Assembly: GCA_963773635.1 (NCBI GenBank)
Contig: CAVZBW010000005.1
Span: forward strand, 2,232,001-2,296,000
Source: CAVZBW01 sp963773635
GTDB lineage: Bacteria; Actinomycetota; Acidimicrobiia; Acidimicrobiales; RAAP-2
Direction: 5' to 3'
DNA length: 64,000 bases
Within the stretch, counting starts at the first letter, position 1, and the number at the start of each line of letters is the position of its first letter. Under the pieces are notes generated by a model. The model worked only from the letters and a program-made list of their open reading frames with translations. It was not told the origin of the DNA and ran no database searches. Both the position numbers and the translations under genes were made by a program. Below are positions 26,768 through 34,769 of this stretch, in pieces.

Positions 26768-27432
26768 GGCTCCACGAGGAATTCACGGTCGATCAGCCGC
26801 TGGTGGCGGTCTGGCAGTTTCTGGAGCAGCCCGAGATGGTCGCACGCTGCATGCCCGGCGTCGAGCAGATCCGGGTGGTCGACACGGATCACGTCGACGT
26901 CCGGGCGACGCAGAGCATCGGCCCGATGACGGCGACCTTCGAGGCCAAGGTGACCGTCCTCGAACGTGTGGAACACGAGCTGATCCGGTTCCAGGCCACC
27001 GGCAAGAGCGTGCGGGGCGCGTCCGGCAATGTCCGGGCCCTCAACGCGGTCACACTCCGCCCGGAAGCGGACGCCACCGCAGTCGTCGTCGACGGCGAGG
27101 TGGTGCTGGCCGGGGCCCTCGGCAGCGTGGGCCAGAAGATCGTGGCCAAGCAGGCCAACAAGGTGACCAGCTCCTTCGCCGAGAACCTGCAGCTGGCGCT
27201 GAACGGCGTCGGGCCCGGGGAGGCGGTGGTCCCGCCACCCGCCGAGGTTCACGAGCTCGCCACCTCACGGGCTGCCGAGGGCGGCGGCGAGTGGACGCAG
27301 GTGGCTCCGGGGCGAGAGGCGCGCCGGGCCGACCGGACGGAGATGTGGAGCCGCCTGGCCGCCGCGCTGAGCGCGGTGTCGGTGGTCCTGAGCGTGATCG
27401 GCCTCGTCCGCTCGAGGAGGGAGGCCAGATGA
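26764..27432 (+). CDS. Stand-alone SRPBCC (CoxG-type) subunit with C-terminal membrane anchor
   Basis: A 222-residue CoxG-like protein: an SRPBCC hydrophobic-ligand domain at residues ~1-150 (HEEFTVDQPLVAVWQFLEQPEMVARCMPGVEQ ... VRALNAVTLRP ... GSVGQKIV), a Pro/Ala/Glu linker, and a hydrophobic helix at ~199-216 (AALSAVSVVLSVIGLV) followed by basic residues, suggesting membrane attachment of the hydroxylase. Coupled by ATGA at both ends. In many N-heterocycle hydroxylases this domain is fused to another subunit; here it is separate, as I recall for the Ensifer 3-hydroxypyridine dehydrogenase. Confidence 0.87.
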   Translation: MRLHEEFTVDQPLVAVWQFLEQPEMVARCMPGVEQIRVVDTDHVDVRATQSIGPMTATFEAKVTVLERVEHELIRFQATGKSVRGASGNVRALNAVTLRPEADATAVVVDGEVVLAGALGSVGQKIVAKQANKVTSSFAENLQLALNGVGPGEAVVPPPAEVHELATSRAAEGGGEWTQVAPGREARRADRTEMWSRLAAALSAVSVVLSVIGLVRSRREAR

Positions 27433-28013
27433 CCACTCCCGTATCCGCAGGACCGCAGGGCGATCGCCTGCCGCTCGGTCTCGGGGAGCCCAACGCGATC
27501 GTGACCGTGGAGGTCAACGGCGACGAGTGGACCGAGCAGGTACCGACGCGACTGAGCCTCGCCGACTTCCTCCGGCACCGCCTCGGGCTCACGGGCACCC
27601 ACGTGGGATGCGAGCAGGGGGTATGCGGAATGTGCACGGTCCTCGTCGACGGCCAGGCGGTCAAGTCGTGTCTCCTGTTCGCCGCCCAGGTGGACGGGCA
27701 CCGCGTCGAGACGGTCGAGTCGCTCTCCCCGGGAGAGTCCCTCGATCGACTCCAGCAGACCTTCAAGGAGGAGCACGCCCTCCAGTGCGGGTTTTGCACG
27801 CCCGCCTTCCTCATGACGGCGACGGCCCTGGCTCGAGACGGACGGCGCCTCCCTCGAGAGGAGCTGCGAGAGGAGCTGGCCGGGGTCCTGTGCCGCTGCA
27901 CGGGCTACGAGTTCATCCTCGAGGCGGTCGACCGGTACCTCGGAGCCACGGCTGGCTCGGCGCCTGCGGGGACGGGCTCAGCCGAGACGAGCCGAGAGGT
28001 TCACCGTGACTGA
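27429..28013 (+). CDS. Molybdenum hydroxylase, 2Fe-2S (CoxS-type) subunit
   Basis: A 194-residue iron-sulfur subunit. The plant-type cluster ligands are C61, C66, C69 and C81 (CEQGVCGMC...KSC) and the second cluster ligands are C120, C123, C155 and C157 (CGFCTP...CRC). It passes electrons from the Mo centre to FAD. N-terminal extension of ~20 residues and a Ser/Gly/Thr-rich tail are slightly longer than the usual ~160 residues. ATGA coupling to the SRPBCC gene; the Mo-subunit GTG lies inside its last codons. Confidence 0.93.
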   Translation: MTTPVSAGPQGDRLPLGLGEPNAIVTVEVNGDEWTEQVPTRLSLADFLRHRLGLTGTHVGCEQGVCGMCTVLVDGQAVKSCLLFAAQVDGHRVETVESLSPGESLDRLQQTFKEEHALQCGFCTPAFLMTATALARDGRRLPREELREELAGVLCRCTGYEFILEAVDRYLGATAGSAPAGTGSAETSREVHRD

Positions 28014-30406
28014 CACCTCCGTCCGGGACGTCGCGAAACACGTGAGGGCGCCCGTCGTGGGCGCCAACGTCCCGCGCAAGGAGGACGACCGGCTGCTGAG
28101 GGGAGCGGGCCGCTTCACGGACGACGTCGACCCGGCCCACGCGGTGGAGATGGCCGTCGGGCGATGCCCCTACCCTCACGCCCGGATCAACGGGATCGAC
28201 GTCACCGCCGCCCTCGCCCTCCCGGGGGTGCGGCAGGTCCTGGTCGGAACGGAGGTGGCCGCCCGCACCGAGCCCATCGGGATCCTGCGGCCGGTGCCCG
28301 GTGCGCCGCCGATCCCCCATTTCGCGCTGGCGAGGGACAAGGCCACCTACGAGGGGCAGCCCGTCGTGAGCGTCGCCGCCACGACCCGGCACGTGGCCGA
28401 GGACGCCCTCGACCTGATCGAGATCGACTACGAGCCGCTCCCGCACGTCTCCGACGTCGATCGGGCGCTGGCGCCGGGGGCTCCGGTGATCCACGGCGAG
28501 GTGCTCGATTCCAATCTCTTGATCTCCAACCCCCAGAGCCAGGGGGACGTGGAGGCTCGGCGCCGGGAGGCCGACGTGGTGGTCGAGGGTCGGTTCTACG
28601 TGAACCGGGTGACGGGCCTGCCCATGGAGACCCGGGCCGTGCTGGCCGAGTGGCAGCCGGGCGCCCGGCAGCTGACGGTCCACGTCTCGACGCAGGTGCC
28701 CCACCTCGTCCGCAAGCAGCTCGCCGAGTCGCTGCGGCTCGACGAGGGCACCGTGCGGGTGGTCGCATCCGATGTGGGCGGCGGCTTCGGACTCAAGCTG
28801 GGCGCCTATCCCGAGGACCTGCTGGCGAGCCTCCACGCCATGTCCCTGCGCCGCCCGGTCAAGTGGGTCGAGGACCGCAACGAGCACTTCCGGGCGACGA
28901 CGCATGGGCGGGAGTCCGTGCACGACTACTGCATCGCGGCCCGCTCGGACGGCCGGATTCTCGCCATGTCGGACGTCTACGTGAACGATCTGGGCGGGCT
29001 CGAATTCGCCCTTTGGGTCCTCGCAATTGTCCACCGTCGTCTTCAACGGTCCGTACAAGGTCGACGACGGCCACGCCGAGCGCCGGGTGGTCGTGACCAA
29101 CAAGACGCCGATCGGCGCCTATCGCGGGTACGGCCAGCCCGAGGTCAACTTCGCCTACGAGCGGATGATGGACCGGCTGGCGCGCCGGCTCGATCTCGAC
29201 CCCGTCGAGCTACGCGCCCGCAACATGGTGAGGCCCGACCAATTCCCCTGGGTGAACCCGACCGGAGCCGTCTACGACAGCGGGGACTACGAGCGGTGCC
29301 TGCGCATGGCGGCCGACGCCGTCGACTACTCCGGCCACCGACGGGCGGGTCACGGCCCGGGGCCGGAAGGTCGCTACCGGGGCATCGGCTTCTCCTGCTA
29401 CGTCGAGCGAACCGGGTACGCCAGTGCAAAATTCCTGGCCGGGCGGGGCTCGCAGTTCGGCGCACACGAGAGCGTCACCCTGCGGGCGACGAGGTCAGGG
29501 AGCATCGACCTCTACACTGCGGTCTCCAGCATCGGCCAGGGCAGCGAGACCGTGTTCGCCCAGTTGTGCGCCGACTTCTTCGGCATCGCCTACGACGCCG
29601 TCACCGTGCACACGGGCGATACCGCGACGGCGCCTCTCAACACGGGCGCCTTTGCGTCGCGCACCGTGATCGCGGCGAGCGGTGCCTTGCGGGACGCCTG
29701 CCAGCGGCTCCGGGCCAAGACCCTCGAGATCGCCGCCTTCATGCTCGAGGTGGACGATCCGGCGGATCTGGACATCACGGGCTCCGAGGTCCGGCACCGT
29801 GACGACCCGTCGCTCGGTACGCCACTCGCCGCGGTCTTTGAGCGGGCCATCCTCGGGCAGGGGCTGCCCCCAAGCATGGCGCCAGGCCTCGACGAGACCT
29901 CCTACTTCGAGCCCGCCGGGGCGGCCTACTCCTATGGCACCGCGGCGGCCGTCGTCTCCGTCGACGCCGAGACCGGGGAGTTCGAAGTCGAGCGGCTGGT
30001 CATGGTCCACGACTGCGGGACACCGGTCAATCCCAAGCTCATCGAGGGCCAGGTGAGGGGCGGCCTGGCCCAGGGGATCGGTGCCGCCCTCGGCGAGGAG
30101 CTCCGCTACGATGCCGAGACCGGACAACTCGTCAACGGGACGATGATGGACTACTTTGCTCCCTCGGTCTGCGACCTTCCCCCGATCGACCTCCTTCACA
30201 CGTCCGTGCCCTCGCCGGTCACGCCCTTGGGCGTGCGAGGGGCGGGGGAGGTGGGGACCATCCCGCCGGCCGCTGCGGTGGCCAACGCCATCTGCGACGC
30301 CCTGGCCGAATTCGACGTGGAGCTCGACCGCCTCCCCCTCACGCCCGAGCTCGTCTGGCGCGCCCTGCAGGAGTCGAGGCTCGAGGAGGCGGCCGGCGCG
30401 CCGTGA
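28006..30406 (+). pseudogene. Molybdenum hydroxylase, molybdopterin-binding (CoxL-type) subunit with apparent one-base insertion
   Basis: Frame 1 from GTG 28006 codes for ~332 residues of the large Mo-binding subunit (PVVGANVPRKEDDRLLRGAGRFTDDV; VRVVASDVGGGFGLKLGAYP), then frame 2 continues (SSQLSTVVFNGPYKV; TPIGAYRGYGQPE; VRGAGEVGTIPPAAAVANAI with the GxGE catalytic Glu) to the stop at 30406. Dropping one base near 29002 gives 799 residues, the normal size. The AYRGYG motif replaces the CSFR loop of true CO dehydrogenase, so this is a hydroxylase, probably of a hydroxypyridine. The shift may be a sequencing error. Confidence 0.87.
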
Positions 30407-30891
30407 TCCGGTGCATCGCCGCCATCGACGCCCGGCGCGGCCTCGCCGACGACACCGGCATCCCCTGGCAGGGTCGGCTACCCGCCGACGTGTCGTACTT
30501 CCGGAGCAAGACGGCGGGAGGCGTGGTCCTGATGGGCTTCGCCACGTACCGCGAGCTCGGGCAACCGCTGCCCGATCGTCGCAACGTGGTGGCGGTCACC
30601 ACGCCCCGGCAGCTTCGCGAGGGCTTCGACGAGGCGGTCGGGGGACGATCGTTCCTCGAGTCGTGTCCCGGCGACGTGTGGGTGATCGGTGGGGCCCGGC
30701 TCTTCGCCGACACCCTCGACCTCGTCGGGGAGCTCTACCTGACCCAGATCGATCGTGACTTCCACTGCACCAAGTTCTTCCCGGAGTTTGCAGACGGGTT
30801 CGACCGGGTCTCCTCGTCGGACCGCATCGAGGAGCACGGCATCCCGTTCCGCTTCGAGGTGTGGCGCCGGGAAGAGGGGAACCCGGGTTAG
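30403..30891 (+). CDS. Dihydrofolate-reductase-family protein
   Basis: A 162-residue DHFR-fold protein: IPWQGRLPADVSYFRSKT, a TYRELGQPLPDRRNVVAVT nucleotide-binding stretch, WVIGGARLF and LYLTQIDRDFHCTKFFPEF align with FolA landmarks. It would reduce dihydrofolate with NADPH. The GTG start overlaps the Mo-subunit stop (GTGA), so it is translationally tied to a catabolic operon rather than to thyA, which is unusual. A link to one-carbon handling of the formate released by NicD is only a guess; a paralogue with another substrate is possible. Confidence 0.82.
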   Translation: MIRCIAAIDARRGLADDTGIPWQGRLPADVSYFRSKTAGGVVLMGFATYRELGQPLPDRRNVVAVTTPRQLREGFDEAVGGRSFLESCPGDVWVIGGARLFADTLDLVGELYLTQIDRDFHCTKFFPEFADGFDRVSSSDRIEEHGIPFRFEVWRREEGNPG

Positions 30892-30905
30892 CCCGCCGGA
30901 CGGTC

Positions 30906-31706
30906 TCAGGTTCGCGCACTCCCGAGGCGCAACAGATCGGTGGTGCCGGCGCCGTCCACCGCGATGACCTGACCCGAGACGAAGCGGGCGACGGGCGAGC
31001 ACAGGTAGAGGACCGCGAAGGCGATGTCCTCGCCCTCGCCGTGCCTGCCGAGCGGGTTGGTCGGCCGGTCGCTCGAGGCCGGCACCGCGGCGGCGAAGCG
31101 ACGGACGCCCTCGGTCTGCGCGATGGATCCCGGGGCGACGGCGTTGATCCGTATGCCGTGTGGACCCCACTCGACCGCGCAGGTGCGGGTGAGCGAGTCC
31201 ACTCCGGCCTTGGCCGCCGCCACGTGTGCCTGGTACGCGACCCCCTTCAGCTCGAAGGGTGCGCTGATGTTGACGATCGAGCCGCCGTGGTCCCGCAGGT
31301 AGGCGTCGAAGCACGCCCTCGACACGTTGTAGGTCCCGAGCAGGTCGATGTCGACGACCGCCTTGAAGCCGTTGGGCGAGATGCTCGTCATCGGGGCCGG
31401 GAAGTTGCCCGCCGCGTTGTTGACGACGATGTCGAGGCGACCGCGATCGGCGATCGTCTCGTCGACGACCCGCCCCACCGCGTCGGGATCTCTCACGTCG
31501 CACACGCCGTAGGTGATGTCGACTCCGTGGGCAGCCAGCTCCCGGGTGGTCGCCTCGAGGTTGTCCTGCTTGCGGCTGGCGATGGTGACCCTCGCGCCGT
31601 GGTTGCCGAGGACCCGGCTGATGGCCTTGCCGATGCCCGTGGCGCCGCCGGTGACCAGGGCGACCTTTCCCTCCAGGACGTCCGGTGAGAAGCAGCTCTC
31701 GAGCAT
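30906..31706 (-). CDS. Short-chain dehydrogenase, 2,4-dienoyl-CoA-reductase-like
   Basis: A 266-residue SDR with TGGATGIG cofactor loop, NNAAGNFPAPMTSISPNGFKAVV and a DIDLLGTYN helix characteristic of the peroxisomal 2,4-dienoyl-CoA reductase branch. The usual catalytic Tyr of YxxxK is replaced (the stretch reads YQAHVAAAKAG, with His four before Lys), as known for that branch. NADPH-dependent reduction of dienoyl-CoA in unsaturated fatty-acid oxidation is the likely role. It is convergent with the DHFR-like gene, 14 bases apart, so it is not part of the island operon. Confidence 0.82.
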   Translation of the reverse strand: MLESCFSPDVLEGKVALVTGGATGIGKAISRVLGNHGARVTIASRKQDNLEATTRELAAHGVDITYGVCDVRDPDAVGRVVDETIADRGRLDIVVNNAAGNFPAPMTSISPNGFKAVVDIDLLGTYNVSRACFDAYLRDHGGSIVNISAPFELKGVAYQAHVAAAKAGVDSLTRTCAVEWGPHGIRINAVAPGSIAQTEGVRRFAAAVPASSDRPTNPLGRHGEGEDIAFAVLYLCSPVARFVSGQVIAVDGAGTTDLLRLGSART

Positions 31707-31746
31707 GCGGCATTCTCGCGCTGCGCGGGGCGGCGCGAGGGTGAGC

Positions 31747-32346
31747 TCAGACGCCGCGCAGCGGGGAGGTGGGCCAGCGGGCGCGCGTCGGGTAGGACTC
31801 GATCGTCCTCCTGGTGGCCGCCCCGGGCAGCCCGTAGCGGCCCGCCGGGCCCTGCGCCACGAGCACCGCCTCCACCACCTTGCGCAGGTCCACCGGACCC
31901 CACCCCTCCCGGGGGTCGGGTGGCAGGCCGTAGCGGTTGGCGACGTAGGCCCCGGCGTCCGCGCTCCAGACGACCATCCGCCAGCGGGCCGGCCAGCCGA
32001 ACGTCACGACGCCCAACGGGGCCTGGGTGTTGCCGAGAGGCTGGAGGAGCTCGACGTAGACCACCTCGTCGGTGGGGATCCGCCACCACCCGAACAGGCC
32101 ACGGCGCAGGCGCACCTCGGTGCTCGAGACGACGACGCTGGCGCGCCAGTCCTGGAGCGAGAACCACGCCAGGAGTACGAAGAGCGGGGAAAGGATCGAA
32201 CCCACCACGAGATCCACCGTGTGCCCCGAGTACGAGACGCCCCTGGCGAGCAGGAGACCCCCGATCACACCGATGGCACCCGTGAAGCAGAAGGCGGCCC
32301 AGAGGTACGACGAGCGGTGGAGCGACAGTCGTGTCCGGGCCTGCAT
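31747..32346 (-). CDS. Membrane protein with bacterial PH-like domain
   Basis: A 199-residue protein with two predicted N-terminal membrane helices (~16-34 and ~46-62) followed by a beta-rich domain (ASVVVSSTEVRLRRGLFGWWRIPTDEVVYVELL) like bacterial PH domains, and a basic tail. It starts two bases after the stop of the permease-YHS gene and is in the CsoR-headed operon, so it may assist metal transport or envelope homeostasis. Function unknown. Confidence 0.65.
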   Translation of the reverse strand: MQARTRLSLHRSSYLWAAFCFTGAIGVIGGLLLARGVSYSGHTVDLVVGSILSPLFVLLAWFSLQDWRASVVVSSTEVRLRRGLFGWWRIPTDEVVYVELLQPLGNTQAPLGVVTFGWPARWRMVVWSADAGAYVANRYGLPPDPREGWGPVDLRKVVEAVLVAQGPAGRYGLPGAATRRTIESYPTRARWPTSPLRGV

Positions 32347-32348
32347 GC

Positions 32349-33656
32349 TCAGTGAGCATGGCCGGGTTGGCCCACCGCCGTCGAGCCCGAGGCGTCCGCC
32401 ATGGCCGGGAAGCGGGAGGGCTCCTCGTCGAAGCGAAGCCGGCAGCGGTCCGAGCAGAAGTAGAAGCGCCGACCCTCGTGCAGGGTCGAGGCCGGGGCCA
32501 GCGCCGTCTCTACCTGCATCCCGCACACCGGGTCGCGACCGTATCGCTCCCCGCCGCCCAGACGATCCCGGTTGCGATACGTCCGGTAGAGGAGGCCGAA
32601 CAGGCCGAGGAACACGAAATTGAGGATCGTGGTGTAGTTCCACGAGAGGTGGTCGGCCACGATCTGCGTCGTCGTGGCGGCCGGTGTCAGGCCGGCGGCC
32701 GCGAAGAGGCCTTCGGTGAGGAGACCGGCGAGAGAGATCACGACCCAAAAGACGGCGAGCATCCGCAGCATCATGCGGGTGCCGTAGAAGCGCCGGTAGA
32801 TGAGCAGCAACGGAAGGGTGAGGAGATCGGCGAAGATGAACGAGACCACGCCGCCAAAGGAGATCCCGCCCTGCCACAGGGCCGCGGCCAACGGCACGTT
32901 GCCGATCGAGCAGACGAAGCTGACGATGGCGATGAACGGCCCGACGACGACGTTTTCGAGGCTCGTCCAGAACCCGTGCCCTGGGACGAACGCGGCGTGC
33001 CACACGCTCACCGGCACGAGGGTCGCGAGGAAGCCGGCCACCAGGTAGCCGGCCACCATCTCCCGGCGCAGCATGGCGAGGTCGGACATCGTGTACGTGG
33101 CGGCGTCCGCCCATCCGGCGGCCGATCGAATTCGCTTGGACAGAGGCTGCCCTCGGGCGCCCTCCGGCCCGTGGTGGTGTTGGCTCTCGGTCTGCTGCTC
33201 GACCCGTCGGCGGGCCTCGACCACGACTCTCCCGCGCAGCCACAGACCCCCGAGAAGGACGAGGAGCACGATCATGATGGCGCCGCCGACGAACTCGCTC
33301 ACCGCGAACTGCCAGCCCATGAGCACCAAGAGCACGATGCCGAGCTCGATCACGAGATTGGTCGAGGCGAACATGAAGATGCACGCCGCCACGAAGTCGG
33401 CGCCCTTGGAGAAGAGCGACTTGGCCATGGCGGAAGCGGCGTAGGAGCACGAGGAGGACACCATGCCGTAGCCCGAGGCCCGGGCGACGGAGGCGGGGCG
33501 GTGGTCGCCGAGCTTGCGCTGCATCGTCTCCCGGGTGGCGAAGGCCTGGACCGCCCCCGAGAGACCGAAGCCCAAGACGAGCGGCCAGAGCGTCGCCCAG
33601 AACATGAAGAAGGCCTCGCGGACCGAACGGGCGAGGTCGAGCCACACCGTGGTCAC
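32349..33656 (-). CDS. DUF318/YraQ-type permease with C-terminal YHS domain
   Basis: A 435-residue membrane protein of the YraQ/SO_0444 permease family, with ~8-10 helices and a SSSCSYAASAMAKSLFSKGA motif (Ser/Cys-rich conserved turn) in the first half and SFVCSIGNVPLAAALWQGG in the second. A His-rich loop (TESQHHHGPEGA) separates the halves. A YHS metal-binding domain ends the protein (RDPVCGMQVETA ... RRFYFCSDRCRLRFDEEP). Such permeases are linked to copper/zinc/arsenic efflux. It follows csoR, so copper(I) is the best guess. GTG 33656 chosen from the family start. Confidence 0.82.
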   Translation of the reverse strand: MTTVWLDLARSVREAFFMFWATLWPLVLGFGLSGAVQAFATRETMQRKLGDHRPASVARASGYGMVSSSCSYAASAMAKSLFSKGADFVAACIFMFASTNLVIELGIVLLVLMGWQFAVSEFVGGAIMIVLLVLLGGLWLRGRVVVEARRRVEQQTESQHHHGPEGARGQPLSKRIRSAAGWADAATYTMSDLAMLRREMVAGYLVAGFLATLVPVSVWHAAFVPGHGFWTSLENVVVGPFIAIVSFVCSIGNVPLAAALWQGGISFGGVVSFIFADLLTLPLLLIYRRFYGTRMMLRMLAVFWVVISLAGLLTEGLFAAAGLTPAATTTQIVADHLSWNYTTILNFVFLGLFGLLYRTYRNRDRLGGGERYGRDPVCGMQVETALAPASTLHEGRRFYFCSDRCRLRFDEEPSRFPAMADASGSTAVGQPGHAH

Positions 33657-33696
33657 GATCCCGGGACCCCGCCGGTCCGGGGCCGGGAGCGCGGCT

Positions 33697-33978
33697 TCAC
33701 GATCGCAACAGGCGTGCCACGGCCGCCGAGGCCTCGGCCACCTTCTCGTCGGCCTCCGGACCGCCGGTCGTGATCGCCTCGCGCACGCAGTGTCCCAGGT
33801 GATCCTCGAGCAGGAGCACCGCCACGGACTCGAGCGCCCTCGTGGCGGCGGAGATCTGGGTGAGGACGTCGATGCAGTACGTGTCGGTCTCGACCATGCG
33901 CTCGATCCCCTGCACCTGGCCCTGGACCCGGCGCAACCGTCGAAGCACCGCATCCCTGTCCTTGGTGTATCCCGGCAT
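33697..33978 (-). CDS. csoR: Copper-sensing repressor CsoR
   Basis: A 93-residue all-helical repressor of the CsoR/RcnR family. C35, H60 and C64 (TYCIDV; LEDHLGHC) form the Cu(I)-binding C-H-C set at the same spacing as mycobacterial CsoR, separating it from RcnR or formaldehyde sensors. It releases DNA on binding Cu(I). Two palindromic G/C-tract operators lie ~70-110 bases upstream. ATG 33978 with GGGAG is used; the frame extends to 34011. It heads the permease-YHS/PH operon. Confidence 0.9.
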   Translation of the reverse strand: MPGYTKDRDAVLRRLRRVQGQVQGIERMVETDTYCIDVLTQISAATRALESVAVLLLEDHLGHCVREAITTGGPEADEKVAEASAAVARLLRS

Positions 33979-34044
33979 CTCGACCGCTCCCTTCGGGACG
34001 CCCGGGTCCACGGCGGCCCCGACCGTCGCTCTTCCCCGAGTGTC

Positions 34045-34063
34045 TATACCCCCTGGGGGTACC
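34045..34063. promoter_or_regulatory. CsoR operator 1
   Basis: TATACCCCCTGGGGGTACC is a nearly perfect palindrome centred on a C5/G5 tract, the typical CsoR box, in the promoter region of csoR on the minus strand. Confidence 0.75.
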
Positions 34064-34071
34064 GGCAGTAT

Positions 34072-34088
34072 ATACCTACCGGGGGTAT
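34072..34088. promoter_or_regulatory. CsoR operator 2
   Basis: ATACCTACCGGGGGTAT is a second, slightly imperfect CsoR-like box whose centre lies 26 bases from the first. Tandem boxes suggest tight autoregulation. Confidence 0.6.
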
Positions 34089-34140
34089 CGAGCGCGGGGC
34101 CGCCGGGTCAAGGGGCGACGGCCCCGGTCTGCGCCGGCGG

Positions 34141-34641
34141 TCAGCTGGGGAGGGAGGGGAGGTTGCGGGTGGTCTTGCCGTACCAGGGCGGGCGGGCCAC
34201 GTCCTCGGGATACGGGCCCTCCATCCACGTGCCGAGCTCCACCCGCTCGGAGATGCGCCAGCCCGAGTCGCTCCGGACCAGCCGGTCCTGGTAGAAACCG
34301 CCCACCTTGAGGAGCACCTCCTCGCCGCGGTCGTCGAGGGCCGCGTGCACCGAGACGAAGTAGGTACAGGCCCGCGCCGCATCGCCGTCACCGTCGAACT
34401 CGACGAGGTGGTTGCCCATGGTGTGCTGCAGCCCGGCGAAGGGCTGGAGCACGACGGACAGCCACTCGACGATCGGCTCGAGCGGACCGACCTCGCCCCC
34501 CGAATCCGTGTAGTCGATTCGGGCGTCGGGCGTGAAGACGGACCGGTACCGGTCCCAGTCCCCGCGGTCGACGGCCAGGGCGTAGCGGTTCATGAGATCG
34601 AGGATCTCGAAGCGGTCGGAGATCTGGTCCGAAGCGGTCAA
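34141..34641 (-). CDS. SnoaL-like (scytalone dehydratase / ring-hydroxylase beta-like fold) protein
   Basis: A 166-residue NTF2-like protein: FEILDLMNRYALAVDRGDWDRYRSVFTPDARIDYTDSGG, then a H-x-x-x-N region (QHTMGNHLVEFDGD) and strand-rich C-terminal half ending in a tail with PPWYGKTTRN. Related SnoaL_4 proteins sit near steroid or polyketide genes. TTG start at 34641 with GGAGG seven bases upstream decides the start. It is alone, downstream of the csoR promoter region on the same strand. Substrate unknown. Confidence 0.75.
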   Translation of the reverse strand: MTASDQISDRFEILDLMNRYALAVDRGDWDRYRSVFTPDARIDYTDSGGEVGPLEPIVEWLSVVLQPFAGLQHTMGNHLVEFDGDGDAARACTYFVSVHAALDDRGEEVLLKVGGFYQDRLVRSDSGWRISERVELGTWMEGPYPEDVARPPWYGKTTRNLPSLPS

Positions 34642-34769
34642 CGCGTGTCCTCCCTGGTATACGTCCCCGGCGTCGCAGTACGGTGAGCGTAACCGTGCAC
34701 GCTCGCGACTGCCGTGGGAGCCGATCGGCCGCCGGGTCTGATACCAGGGGACCGGTCCGGCGGGGACGC

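Noticed and set aside
25877..30406. Aerobic carbon monoxide dehydrogenase (coxMSL)
   Set aside because: The large subunit has AYRGYG instead of the CO-dehydrogenase active-site loop with Cys, and the neighbours are pyridine-catabolism genes.
15040..30891. Horizontally acquired island with mobile-element borders
   Set aside because: No integrase, transposase, direct-repeat border or tRNA is visible, and base composition appears like the flanks; transfer remains possible but nothing in the window shows it.
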